This document shows positions 7,619-16,381 of a stretch of 36,835 nucleotides of DNA, piece after piece. The position numbers were made by a program, and so were the translations under genes. How positions within the stretch are numbered: position 1 is the stretch's first letter; each line of letters opens with the position of its first letter. The stretch spans positions 1-36,835 of the forward strand of contig CAIQEI010000049.1 in the NCBI GenBank assembly GCA_903870815.1, written 5' to 3'. The notes beneath the pieces are model-generated. The model was not told the origin of the DNA and made no database searches. It saw only the letters and a program-made list of their open reading frames with translations. The DNA comes from an uncultured Verrucomicrobia subdivision 3 bacterium. Its GTDB lineage: Bacteria; Verrucomicrobiota; Verrucomicrobiia; Limisphaerales; UBA11358.

Positions 7619-8902
7619 ATGAAAGAAATTGTTCCAGCGCCGCCGGCGATTGTCCGCAACGACTACGAATCCATCCGGGAACTGTTCACGAAAAACGTCG
7701 TGCCCAGTTATGGGCGCTTTGAAATCGTGCTGAGCCACGGCGCGGGCAGCCACGTTTTTGATGTCGCGGGCAAACGCTACCTGGATCTCGGCAGCGGCAT
7801 CGCCGTCTGTTCGCTGGGCCACGCGCATCCGGCCATCACCGAGGCGCTGGTCGAACAGTCGAAAAAGCTGATCCACGTCTCGAACTTGTATTTCACCGAA
7901 CCGCAGGGCCGGCTTGCCGCCGAGCTCGTGAAACGCATCGGCCCCGGCAAGTGCTTCTTCGCCAACAGCGGCGCGGAGGCCAACGAAGGCCTGTTCAAGC
8001 TCGCGCGCAAATTCGGCCACGACGAGGGCCGCTTTGAAATATTGACGGCGACCAATTCCTTTCACGGGCGGACCCTCGCCGGTATCGCCGCCACCGGCCA
8101 GGAAAAAGTTAAAAAAGGGTTTGAGCCGATGATGCCAGGCTTCCGGCACATTCCCTATAACGACCTGGCCGCCGCGCGCGCCGCGATTTCGCCCGCGACC
8201 GTCGCCATCATGATCGAAGGCGTGCAGGGCGAAGGCGGCGTCACGCCGGCCACGCCGGAATACCTCCTTGGCCTCCGCGCGTTGTGCGACGAAAAGAAGC
8301 TCCTCCTCCTTATGGACGGCGTGCAGTGCGGCCATTATCGCACGGGCCGGTTCCAAAGCTTCCAGCGCATTCTGGAAGGCGTCCCGGGCGGCGAAACGTT
8401 TCTGCCCGACGGCCTATCGATGGCCAAGTCGCTGGGCGGCGGTTTTCCGATCGGCGCTTTCTGGGTGCGCGCCCCCTTCGCGGATTTGCTCGGGCCGGGC
8501 ACGCATGCCACGACTTTCGGGGGCACGCCGCTCGCTTGCGCCGTCGCATTGAGAATCCTGGCGGTCATCGAAGAGGAAAAGCTTGGTGACCAGGCGCGCG
8601 AACTCGGCGGCTGGTTGAAAACCGAACTGGAACGGCTGGGGAAAGCCTATCCGGGCGTGGTCAAAAGTGCGCGCGGCCTCGGCTTCATGCTGGGATTGGA
8701 ACTGGCGGAAAATATTCCCGCGTTCGCCGCCAGTGACAAGCCGGCGGCGCTCCAATTTGTCAACCGCCTGCACACCGCCGGCGTGCTGACCATCCCCGCC
8801 GGGACCCAGGTCATCCGGCTGCTGCCGGCTTTGAACTTGAAGCCGCAGGAGGCCGCCGAGGGCATCGATAAGATCGAAGCCCTCGTAAAATCCATCGCAT
8901 GA
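7619..8902 (+). CDS. argD: Acetylornithine aminotransferase (class III, PLP)
   Basis: Converts N-acetylglutamate semialdehyde to N-acetylornithine in arginine synthesis. It has 427 residues, slightly longer than the usual 390-410. The PLP lysine is K270 in SMAKSLGGGFPIGA, and the PLP-phosphate site includes NSGAEANE (116-123). The usual Asp-Glu-Val-Gln-x-Gly motif is here DGVQCG (233-238), and about 20 extra residues (244-265) separate it from the lysine. Ornithine or other omega-aminotransferase activity cannot be excluded from sequence, but argB upstream and argF downstream favour ArgD. The last four bases, ATGA, overlap the start of the next gene. Confidence 0.92.
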   Translation: MKEIVPAPPAIVRNDYESIRELFTKNVVPSYGRFEIVLSHGAGSHVFDVAGKRYLDLGSGIAVCSLGHAHPAITEALVEQSKKLIHVSNLYFTEPQGRLAAELVKRIGPGKCFFANSGAEANEGLFKLARKFGHDEGRFEILTATNSFHGRTLAGIAATGQEKVKKGFEPMMPGFRHIPYNDLAAARAAISPATVAIMIEGVQGEGGVTPATPEYLLGLRALCDEKKLLLLMDGVQCGHYRTGRFQSFQRILEGVPGGETFLPDGLSMAKSLGGGFPIGAFWVRAPFADLLGPGTHATTFGGTPLACAVALRILAVIEEEKLGDQARELGGWLKTELERLGKAYPGVVKSARGLGFMLGLELAENIPAFAASDKPAALQFVNRLHTAGVLTIPAGTQVIRLLPALNLKPQEAAEGIDKIEALVKSIA

Positions 8903-9522
8903 CCACGGTCGCGCTCAAACATTTGTCCGCTGCCGACCCGGTGATGCGTCGGCTCATCCGCGAAATCGGGCCCTGCCGGCTCGAGCACGAGCCGTGGCGC
9001 TCGCCTTTCCAATCACTTGTCCAGGCCGTCGCCCACCAGCAACTCCACGCCACGGCGGCCGGCAACATCCTGGCGCGATTCAAGCAACTCTTTCCCCGCC
9101 GGCGTTTTCCCAAGCCCGAGGACCTCGCCGGCGTTACGGACGCGCAACTCCGTGCCTGCGGTTTCTCCTTCGCCAAAATCCGGGCCATCCGCGACATCGC
9201 GGAAAAGACCCGGTCCGGCGTCGTCCCCACGCCGCGGCAGATCGTGAAATTGTCCGATGACGAAATCATCGCGCGGCTGACGGAGGTGCGCGGCGTCGGG
9301 CGGTGGACGGTTGAGATGCTTTTGATTTTCCAGCTCGGCCGCAAGGATGTGCTGCCCGCCGATGATTTCGGCGTGCGGAACGGCTTCCGGATCGCCTACA
9401 AAAAACGCGAAATGCCGAAGCCGAAGGTTCTGCTTCAGTTCGGCAAACGCTGGCGTCCCCACGCCACCACCGCGGCGTGGTATCTCTGGCGCGCCGCCGA
9501 TGCCGCGAAGAAAAAGGAGTGA
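8899..9522 (+). CDS. DNA-3-methyladenine glycosylase II (AlkA-type, HhH-GPD)
   Basis: Removes alkylated bases from DNA in base-excision repair. It has 207 residues and consists of the helical HhH-GPD core without the N-terminal AlkA domain. The helix-hairpin-helix is at about 127-142 (LTEVRGVGRWTVEM). The catalytic aspartate is probably D156 in PADDFGV. There is no 4Fe-4S cysteine cluster, which argues against an EndoIII/MutY enzyme. The start ATG at 8899 overlaps the argD stop (ATGA), so the two are likely translationally coupled although their roles are unrelated. argF follows 63 bases later. Confidence 0.88.
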   Translation: MTTVALKHLSAADPVMRRLIREIGPCRLEHEPWRSPFQSLVQAVAHQQLHATAAGNILARFKQLFPRRRFPKPEDLAGVTDAQLRACGFSFAKIRAIRDIAEKTRSGVVPTPRQIVKLSDDEIIARLTEVRGVGRWTVEMLLIFQLGRKDVLPADDFGVRNGFRIAYKKREMPKPKVLLQFGKRWRPHATTAAWYLWRAADAAKKKE

Positions 9523-9585
9523 CGGCGCCACGCGGTTCGGTTATAAAATTTCCTTTGGTTGGAAACCTCCCAAATTGGTCGAGAC

Positions 9586-10482
9586 ATGAAACATCTGTTG
9601 TCATTGGAAAAACTGCCACGCGCGGACTTTGAAACCATTCTGCGCGACGCCACGGGGTTCAAGCGCGAACGCGGCGCGCACCCGACGCAGCCGCTCGCCG
9701 GCCAGACCTGGGCGCTGATCTTTTCCAAGTCGTCCACGCGCACGCGGGTTTCGTTCGAGACCGGCCTCCGCGAGCTCGGCGCGGGCGTGATGTTTCTCAA
9801 CGCGAATGACATCCAGCTTGGCCGCGGCGAACCGATCAAGGACACCGCGCGCGTGCTGGGCCGGATGATCCACGGCGCGGTCATCCGCACGTTCGCGCAA
9901 AGCGACGTTGAAGATTTCGCAATCTACTCAAAAATACCGACCATCAATGCGTTGACCGATGAAGAGCATCCCTGCCAGGTGCTGACGGACATTTTTACAT
10001 TTGAAGAATTGCGCGGACCGATCGCGGGCAAGGTGGTTGCTTTCATCGGCGACGGCGCGTGCAATATGCCGGCATCCTGGATTTTTGCGGCGGCGAAACT
10101 GGGATTCGAACTGCGCATTGCGGCACCGAAAGCATTTCAGCCGGCCGCGGAATGCCTGAAACGTGCGGGCGGAAAAATCATCGTCACCGAAGACCTCCTG
10201 TCCGCCGCGACCGGCGCCGACCTGCTTTACACGGACGTCTGGGTTTCCATGGGCAAGGAAGCGGAAGCGGCCGAGCGACTGAAGATTTTCGCTGGTTATC
10301 AGATCAACCAGAAGCTGGTGGAGCGCGCCAAGCCCGGTGCCCTCGTGATGCATTGCCTGCCCGCGTATCGTGGCAAGGAGATCGACGCAGCGACGTTTGA
10401 AGCGCATGCGGACACCATCTTCACCCAGGCCGAAAACCGGCTCCATGTGCAGAAGTCCATTTTGAACTGGGCGGTTTCCTGA
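9586..10482 (+). CDS. argF: Ornithine carbamoyltransferase
   Basis: Joins carbamoyl phosphate to ornithine to give citrulline. It has 298 residues from ATG 9586; the frame extends to a TTG at 9559, but homologues start near the later ATG. The carbamoyl-phosphate loop SSTRTR is at 49-54, HPCQ at 128-131, and the ornithine-specific HCLPAYRG at 256-263, with its cysteine separating it from aspartate carbamoyltransferase. The region at about 217-224 (DVWVSMG) supports OTCase over the acetylornithine type. It is the last gene of the arginine cluster and ends facing the RluA-type gene with 35 bases between. Confidence 0.95.
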   Translation: MKHLLSLEKLPRADFETILRDATGFKRERGAHPTQPLAGQTWALIFSKSSTRTRVSFETGLRELGAGVMFLNANDIQLGRGEPIKDTARVLGRMIHGAVIRTFAQSDVEDFAIYSKIPTINALTDEEHPCQVLTDIFTFEELRGPIAGKVVAFIGDGACNMPASWIFAAAKLGFELRIAAPKAFQPAAECLKRAGGKIIVTEDLLSAATGADLLYTDVWVSMGKEAEAAERLKIFAGYQINQKLVERAKPGALVMHCLPAYRGKEIDAATFEAHADTIFTQAENRLHVQKSILNWAVS

Positions 10483-10517
10483 TTCACCGCCCGGCGCAGC
10501 GGGAGATTTGGGAAATT

Positions 10518-11366
10518 TTATTCCAGCCCGGCTTCGGGTTCGTCGTCGCGGAGGCCGCGACGGCCGGGGCCGGTCGCAAACTGGCGCAGATATTTCACCG
10601 CCACTTTCAAATCTTTCGGCCATTCGCACTGGATGACCACGGTTTCGCCGGTGACGGGATGCGGCAGGCTTAATTCCTCCAAGTGCAAGGCTGCGCGCGC
10701 CAGCAGCGGACGTTCGTCGCGACCGGGTTTGAGGTAAAAATCCTTTTTCAAACGCGAAAGCCAGAGTTTTTTCCCCCCGTAAAGCTCGTCGGCGACCACC
10801 GGATAGCCGGCATGCTTGAGATGGACGCGGAGCTGGTGAATCCGGTCCGTCAGCGGCGAACCACGCAGCAGCACCCAGTCGGAAAACTGTTCGAGGACCT
10901 CAAATTCGGTCTTCGACTTTTTGCCGGCGAGGGTATCCACGCCCATCTGGCCAACCTTCACGGGATGCGGCGCGAGTTTGGCGTCCACCGTGAAATTTTT
11001 CGCCGGGGGAATTCCCCAGGCCAGGGCGACGTATTTCCGCAGGGGTTTTTCCGCGCCAAAAATATTCGCCAAAGCAATGAGCGCCGGTTTGCTCTTGGCC
11101 AGCAGGAGAATTCCGCTGGTCTCGAAATCCAGCCGGTGGACGTTGCTCAAATAAGTCAGGTTGCGTTCGCGGGCCCACGGCTTGCCGGCGGCGAGGCCGC
11201 CGAGTAACAGCTTCATCAGGCTGGGGCGCTGCTCGTCGTGACGATCGGGCGAGGTGAGCAGGCCGGCGGGCTTGTCCAGCGCGAGCAGATGCTCGTCTTC
11301 AAACCGGACGGGAATTTCCCAAAACTCGCGGGTGGCGGGCGACGACAGTTTAATGGCCGCGCTCAC
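10518..11366 (-). CDS. RluA-family RNA pseudouridine synthase
   Basis: Isomerises uridine to pseudouridine in rRNA or tRNA. It has 282 residues from GTG 11366. The catalytic aspartate is D80 in HRLDFETSG. The RNA-binding motif appears as DRIHQLRVHL (about 195-204), where most relatives have Gly-Arg-x-His-Gln-Ile-Arg. There is no N-terminal S4 domain, so it is closer to RluA/RluC-type catalytic cores without S4 than to RluD. The target uridine cannot be told. It starts only 3 bases after the PpiD-like gene, so the two form an operon. Confidence 0.9.
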   Translation of the reverse strand: MSAAIKLSSPATREFWEIPVRFEDEHLLALDKPAGLLTSPDRHDEQRPSLMKLLLGGLAAGKPWARERNLTYLSNVHRLDFETSGILLLAKSKPALIALANIFGAEKPLRKYVALAWGIPPAKNFTVDAKLAPHPVKVGQMGVDTLAGKKSKTEFEVLEQFSDWVLLRGSPLTDRIHQLRVHLKHAGYPVVADELYGGKKLWLSRLKKDFYLKPGRDERPLLARAALHLEELSLPHPVTGETVVIQCEWPKDLKVAVKYLRQFATGPGRRGLRDDEPEAGLE

Positions 11367-11369
11367 GGA

Positions 11370-13043
11370 CTATTTCGCCGCGCCGGCCGCCGCCATCTTT
11401 TGGAAGAACGGTGTGGCGCGCAGCTCGCGGTTGGCCTCGGCCTGCAGCCAGAGGTTAAACGCCTCGTTCTGACGGGCGCGGCGGACCTGCCCGAGGAACC
11501 TCGGCATGCCCGCCTTTTTTTCCGTCTCGTCGATCGGCAGCAGCTGCTGAACAAACAGGACGAAACCACCATCCCGGGTTGGCTGGAAATTGCTGATATG
11601 TCCGGGCGGCGTGGTGAACGCGGCCTGCTTGATCTGGCCGAGTTCGGCGCGGTCGCCAAGCCCGGGCAATTCTTGCGAGCTCAATGAAAACGGCGGCAGG
11701 ACCTGCGGCGACTGGGCGTTGGCCACGGCGGTCTGTGCAAAAGACTTGCCCACGGCCATCTGCACGGAGGCATTGTAGTAGAAGTTCGTGCCGTCGCGCC
11801 GGGCCAGCGACACGGCCGCATAATCCTCAAAGTCCCGGGTCACGCGGGGAAGGATTTGTTCAAGTTTAGGAATCGCGCTCTGGAGCTGGCCGGCCAGCGC
11901 CATGACGTAAACGCCATCGGCCTCGACCACCGGATTGGCGAACGGCTCGTCCGCGCTCAATTGAAACGCGTTCCGGACGAAGGCGGGCGAGGCGTTGAAT
12001 TCTTCCGGGCCGATCCGGGCCGAGAAGGGCGCGGTGGTGCGGGTCACCAAGCCCTTTTGTTTCGCATAAGCGGCCAGATTTTCCGGCTTCACCGGCTCCA
12101 TGGCGAACACCGCCGCGGCAAAATCATTCGCCGCCTGGCGCGCGTCCGCAAGGGCGCGGTTGCGGTAAAGCACGCCGCGAATCCGGGCCTTGGCCTCATC
12201 CGGGGTCTTGGCGTCGGCAAACTCCGTCGCGCCGTATTGCCGGTAAGCCGAGTCCACATAACTTTCGAAATTCGTCCTCGCCAGCTCGGCGGTTTTGGCC
12301 GCGGCGAGGAAGTTGGTGACATTGAACCAGGCGTAGCTCACCTGCACGCGATCCGGTTCGCGATAGACGGCCATGCTGTTCGTGTAAAACTGCGCGACGG
12401 CGGCGGGTGTGACCGAAACCTGGGCGAGATAATTCGACGCGGCGAAAAACACCGCCTGCGCGGAGATTTCCTGATTTTCACGGTCGTAAAGCTGGCTACC
12501 TTCCTGCGGGGTGACCAGCGCGCCGGACAGGCCGAGCACCTGGATCATCTGTTGCACGACCAGTTCATTGCGAAGAAAGTTTTCCAGATCCGCCACGCCA
12601 AGGCCTTTCGGGGCCAGGACTTGCGCCACGAATTTGTCCATCGCCACCGGTTGGCCTTTGCCGCTGATGGAACGGAGAAATTCGGCCGCGGCGGTGACCA
12701 GCGCGTCCTCGTCAACGTGGATGTCCAACTGACGGGCTTTCTGCGCCAGCAGCAGGCGGATGTAGATATCGCGCTCCATGTCATCGCGGGAGACGTTGGC
12801 GCTGGTGTCCGGCCAATGGCCGTCGCTGCGCGTCCAATAATAAATGTAATATTCCGCCTGCGCCTCCTGGAAGTCCTGCGCCGTGATGGTCCGGCCGTAA
12901 ATCACGCCAAAATTTCCGCTGGAACCACTGCCGCCGCCCTTATTGGCTCCCGGAACCGACATGAAATAGACGAATGAAATGATAGTGAGGCCGGCGATGA
13001 TCCACCACAGCCAGCTAGAATGTTTGCGAATTGTTCCGATCAT
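11370..13043 (-). CDS. Membrane-anchored PpiD/SurA-type folding factor
   Basis: A 557-residue protein with one N-terminal membrane helix (about 9-30, rich in Trp/Ile) and a long periplasmic part. Residues about 60-190 resemble the SurA/PpiD N-terminal chaperone domain. A degenerate parvulin-like unit is at about 340-430, with VVEADGVYVMALAGQ as the usual closing strand. Such proteins help outer-membrane proteins fold after export. The start is taken as ATG 13043 because the TM helix follows directly; an upstream in-frame codon at 13097 would add 18 Cys/Arg-rich residues that do not look like a signal. Prolyl isomerase activity is uncertain because the rotamase motifs are weak. Confidence 0.75.
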   Translation of the reverse strand: MIGTIRKHSSWLWWIIAGLTIISFVYFMSVPGANKGGGSGSSGNFGVIYGRTITAQDFQEAQAEYYIYYWTRSDGHWPDTSANVSRDDMERDIYIRLLLAQKARQLDIHVDEDALVTAAAEFLRSISGKGQPVAMDKFVAQVLAPKGLGVADLENFLRNELVVQQMIQVLGLSGALVTPQEGSQLYDRENQEISAQAVFFAASNYLAQVSVTPAAVAQFYTNSMAVYREPDRVQVSYAWFNVTNFLAAAKTAELARTNFESYVDSAYRQYGATEFADAKTPDEAKARIRGVLYRNRALADARQAANDFAAAVFAMEPVKPENLAAYAKQKGLVTRTTAPFSARIGPEEFNASPAFVRNAFQLSADEPFANPVVEADGVYVMALAGQLQSAIPKLEQILPRVTRDFEDYAAVSLARRDGTNFYYNASVQMAVGKSFAQTAVANAQSPQVLPPFSLSSQELPGLGDRAELGQIKQAAFTTPPGHISNFQPTRDGGFVLFVQQLLPIDETEKKAGMPRFLGQVRRARQNEAFNLWLQAEANRELRATPFFQKMAAAGAAK

Positions 13044-13162
13044 AGTGAAAAAGTGAACGCGAAGCCTAACTTGCCGGCAACAGCATTGCAAACGCAAAAG
13101 CGCGAGGATTCAGCTGGAAACCTTAATCGTAAGCTGCGGATGAAAGCGAATTTGGATTGCGA

Positions 13163-14149
13163 TTATGAGGATTTCAGCCACTTCGCCGCGTCCATCGCCG
13201 CGTAGGTGATAAGGATATCCGCACCCGCCCGGCGCATCGCGAGCAAGCTTTCCAGCGTAACGTTGCGCTCGTCAATCCAGCCGTTCGCCGCCGCCGCCTT
13301 GATCATCGCGTGTTCGCCGCTCACGGCGTAGGCGGCGGTGGGGAGACCGAATTCTTTTTTCACGCGGTGGATGATGTCCAGATACGCCAGCGCCGGCTTG
13401 ACCATCACCAAGTCCGCGCCTTCCTGAATGTCCTGAGCCACTTCGCGCAAAGCCTCGTTGCCATTGGCCGCGTCCATCTGGTAGCTGCGCCGGTCGCCGA
13501 ACTGCGGCGTGGACTCGGCCACTTCACGGAAGGGCCCGTAAAAGGCGGACGCAAACTTGGCCGCGTAGCTCATGATCGGCGTGTCGGCGAAGCCTTCAAG
13601 GTCCAATTTCGCACGGATGGCGCGGACGCGGCCGTCCATCATGTCGCTCGGTGCGACGATGTCTGCGCCCGCCGCCGCGTGGCTGGCCGCCGTGCGCGCG
13701 AGCAGCGCAAGCGTCGGGTCGTTCAGGATTTTTCCACCGTTTACTAGGCCGCAATGGCCGTGCGCCATGTATTCGCACAGGCACACGTCCGTGATGACCA
13801 GCAGCGACGGCAGTTCCCGCTTCAGCAAACGCACCGTCTGCTGCACGATGCCGTTCCTGGCGTAGGCGCCGCTAGCCTTCGCATCTTTGGTGTCCGGAAT
13901 GCCGAAAAGCAGGACGGCGGGGATGCCGAGCGCGTGGGCCGCCGTGGCCTCGCGCACGATCTCATCCGGCGACAACTGGAATACGCCGGGCATGGCCGCC
14001 ACCGGCCGGCGGAGTTTCTTGCCGGAGCGCGCAAAGAGCGGCAGGACGAACTGCGAGACATTCAGAGAATTTTCCGCGACGAGGCGGCGCAACGCCGGCG
14101 ACGTGCGCAGACGGCGCGGACGGTTGACTGGAAATCCGGGCAAATTCAT
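13163..14149 (-). CDS. hemB: Delta-aminolevulinic acid dehydratase (porphobilinogen synthase)
   Basis: Condenses two 5-aminolevulinate molecules to porphobilinogen in haem synthesis. It has 328 residues. The two Schiff-base lysines are K198 (YAAKFASAFYGPF) and K251 (MVKPALAYLD). The zinc-cysteine site is C123, C125 and C133 in DVCLCEYMAHGHCG, so this is the zinc-dependent type rather than the aspartate-rich magnesium type. The ATG at 14149 fits family starts. It is divergent from prfB across 130 bases and is a separate unit from the PpiD-like gene (119 bases downstream). Confidence 0.97.
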   Translation of the reverse strand: MNLPGFPVNRPRRLRTSPALRRLVAENSLNVSQFVLPLFARSGKKLRRPVAAMPGVFQLSPDEIVREATAAHALGIPAVLLFGIPDTKDAKASGAYARNGIVQQTVRLLKRELPSLLVITDVCLCEYMAHGHCGLVNGGKILNDPTLALLARTAASHAAAGADIVAPSDMMDGRVRAIRAKLDLEGFADTPIMSYAAKFASAFYGPFREVAESTPQFGDRRSYQMDAANGNEALREVAQDIQEGADLVMVKPALAYLDIIHRVKKEFGLPTAAYAVSGEHAMIKAAAANGWIDERNVTLESLLAMRRAGADILITYAAMDAAKWLKSS

Positions 14150-14279
14150 GGCGACAGTCTAGGTTTTGCCGGGCGCGGGCAAAAGCGGAAAGTGCGCCCG
14201 GATCCAATTCCGGGCCGGCGCGCCCCGCGGGCCATTTTCCATCTTCCATTCGCCGGCCGTGTTCGGCTACTCTTTTCAG

Positions 14280-15429
14280 ATGTTCGACATCGTCCGCCCG
14301 CAGATCACGACCGCCGCCGACAAGCTCACGCACCTGCGGAGGTTTCTTTGACGTCTCCAGATTGAACCAGCGCCAGGCCGAACTGGAGGCGCAGATGACC
14401 GGTGAAACGTTCTGGAACAACCAGGATGCCGCCCAGAAGGTCATCAACGAGACGAATGATATTCGCGGCAAGATTGATCCGCTCGTCCGCTTCGGCAAAC
14501 AGGTTGAAGATTTGCAGGTGATGCTTGAGCTGGCGGCCGCCGAGCCGGAAGCCATGCAGGTCAAGTTGGAAGCCGAGCTGGCGGCCGACCTTGGGAAATT
14601 ATTCGCCGAACTCGACAATTTCGAGCTAAAGACTTTCCTGAGCGGTCCGCATGACAAGTGCAATTGTATCTTCACCATCAACGCCGGTGCCGGCGGCACC
14701 GAGGCGCAGGACTGGGCGGAAATGCTCTCGCGCATGTACGGCCGCTGGTTCGATTCGCGCGGCTGGAAATGGGAGGTCACTGACGCGCTCGCCGGCGACA
14801 CGGCGGGGCTGAAGACCGTCACCTTCCGCGTCGAGGGCGAGAATGCCTACGGCTTTTGCAAGGCGGAACGCGGTGTGCACCGGCTGGTGCGCATCTCGCC
14901 GTTCGATTCCAACAAGCGGCGGCACACGAGTTTTTCCAGCGTGGACACCGTGGCCGAATTGAGCGATCTGCTGGAGACGGATATCGTCATTCCCAAGACG
15001 GAAATCTTGCGCGACACGTTCCGTTCCGGCGGCAAAGGCGGCCAGAACGTTAACAAGGTGGAAACCGCCGTGCGTCTTACGCATATCCCGACCGGACTGG
15101 TCGCCGCGTCGCAGGCGCAGCGCAGCCAGGTGCAGAACGAGGCCACCGCGATGGCGATGCTCGTCTCGAAACTTTACGCGCTGAAACTGGATCAGGCCAA
15201 GAGCGAGATGGAACGTTTTTACGGCGACAAGGGCAGCATCTCGTGGGGCAATCAGATTCGCAGCTACGTTTTCCAGCCCTATCGCATGGTGAAGGATCTG
15301 CGCACCGGCGAACAGTCCAGCGATGTGCAGGCCGTGATGGACGGCGCGCTCGACCCGTTCGTGAACGCCTGGCTCCGCGCCGGCTGCCCGCTCAAGCGGA
15401 TGCAGGGGGTGAAGGATGAGGAAGAATAA
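14280..15429 (+). CDS. prfB: Peptide chain release factor 2, with programmed +1 frameshift
   Basis: RF2 ends translation at UGA and UAA. Frame one runs from ATG 14280 for 23 codons to an in-frame TGA at 14349-14351. Coding then continues in the +1 frame from 14350 to 15429, giving 382 residues. The shift site is CTT TGA C, preceded by CGGAGG acting as an internal Shine-Dalgarno, as in E. coli prfB. The stop-codon-reading SPF is at 206-208 and the peptidyl-hydrolysis GGQ at 253-255, very close to the E. coli positions. Low RF2 favours the shift, giving autoregulation (established for the family). Automated callers may start it falsely at TTG 14362. Confidence 0.96.
14340..14352 (+). promoter_or_regulatory. 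RF2 +1 frameshift site
   Basis: AGG TTT CTT TGA C: the zero-frame TGA (14349-14351) follows the slippery CTT codon. The SD-like CGGAGG is at 14337-14342, just upstream. Ribosomes paused at TGA slip forward one base to GAC. In E. coli the site is AGGGGGTATCTTTGAC. Confidence 0.95.
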
Positions 15430-15435
15430 ATTGAC

Positions 15436-15497
15436 GGCAGAGACCCCGAGCCGCCGAGAAGGAATCTTTACTCTGCGCCCCGGCGTCTCGGCGGTAA
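15436..15497. repeat. Dyad-symmetric intergenic repeat between prfB and trpC
   Basis: CCGCCGAGA (15451-15459) and TCTCGGCGG (15486-15494) are perfect inverted arms. CAGAG (15438-15442) and CTCTG (15471-15475) form a second, interleaved pair. The composition resembles the CAGAG/CGCCGAG intergenic repeats seen in several environmental bacterial phyla. There is no T run, so a terminator role is weak. Confidence 0.5.
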
Positions 15498-15500
15498 AAA

Positions 15501-16307
15501 ATGAGCGTGAACATTCTCGATAAGATTGTAGAACAGAAGAAACGCGAAGTTGCGCAACTGCCCGCGCGGCTGATCGCCGCCGGCGATTTGCGCGATGCGA
15601 TGCTGGAGCACGGCGAACGGCGCGATTTCATCGCCGCGCTGAAAAATCCGCGCCTTGGGAAAATCGGTTTGATTGCCGAAGTGAAGAAGGCCTCGCCGTC
15701 CATGGGCGTGATTTGCCAGAATTTTGATCCCGTCCGCATCGCCAAAGAATACGAGGCGGCGGGTGCGAGCTGCCTGTCGATTTTGACGGACGAACGATTT
15801 TTTCAGGGCTCGCTGGATTACCTCCGCCAAATCCGCGCCGCCGTGAAACTGCCGCTGCTGCGCAAGGACTTCATCATTGATGAACGCCAGATTCTCGAAG
15901 CCATCGAATGGGGCGCGGACGCCATCCTGCTCATTGTCGCGATTTTGACGGATGAGCAACTGGCAAAATTTCATGCGCTCGCCGTCGAAGCCGGGCTGGC
16001 CGTTTTGGTCGAGGTTCATGACGAGGCAGAACTGGAGCGGGCGCTAAAAATTTTCCCGAAGCTGATTGGCGTGAACAACCGCGATTTGAAAACCTTCAAG
16101 GTGGACCTGGCGACGACGGAAGGGATTGCGGAGAAACTTCATGGATCAAAAAATGCCGCCGGCAGTTTACTAGTCGCCGAAAGCGGCATCCATACGCGGG
16201 CGGACGTGGAGCGTTTGAAAAAGTGCGGGGCGGGTGCGATTCTCGTCGGCGAATCGCTGGTGAAACAAGGCGACATTGGCGCGAAGGTGCGCGAGTTGAT
16301 TGGCTAA
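15501..16307 (+). CDS. trpC: Indole-3-glycerol phosphate synthase
   Basis: Closes the indole ring from carboxyphenylaminodeoxyribulose phosphate in tryptophan synthesis. It has 268 residues, the usual length of a stand-alone enzyme, and a TIM barrel. Visible family blocks are AEVKKASPSMG (59-69, catalytic Lys/Glu), RKDFI (121-125, the general-acid lysine), the EVHDE strand (171-175), IGVNNRDLKTF (189-199), LVAESGI (224-230) and GAILVGESL (245-253, phosphate site). It follows prfB after 71 bases containing a palindromic repeat. No other trp gene is in the window, so the pathway genes appear dispersed. Confidence 0.96.
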   Translation: MSVNILDKIVEQKKREVAQLPARLIAAGDLRDAMLEHGERRDFIAALKNPRLGKIGLIAEVKKASPSMGVICQNFDPVRIAKEYEAAGASCLSILTDERFFQGSLDYLRQIRAAVKLPLLRKDFIIDERQILEAIEWGADAILLIVAILTDEQLAKFHALAVEAGLAVLVEVHDEAELERALKIFPKLIGVNNRDLKTFKVDLATTEGIAEKLHGSKNAAGSLLVAESGIHTRADVERLKKCGAGAILVGESLVKQGDIGAKVRELIG

Positions 16308-16313
16308 ATTGCG

Positions 16314-16381
16314 GGAGTCGAGATGACGGGTCTCGTTTTAATTCTGCCCGGTTAGTTAGAGACTCGTCACCGCGTCTCCTA
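16314..16381. repeat. REPIN-like inverted repeat at the 3' ends of trpC and pdxA
   Basis: Two 22-base arms face each other: 16314-16335 on the plus strand and 16358-16379 on the minus strand. They agree at 17 of 22 positions (GGAGxCGxGxTGACGxGTCTC). Each arm has its own GAGxC/GTCTC half-palindrome, as in REP sequences. The TAG stop of pdxA lies at the edge of the right arm. No REP-associated transposase gene is present in the window. Confidence 0.55.

Noticed and set aside
14362-15429. prfB starting at TTG 14362
   Set aside because: The conserved N-terminus is upstream in another frame and is joined by the CTT TGA C frameshift site.
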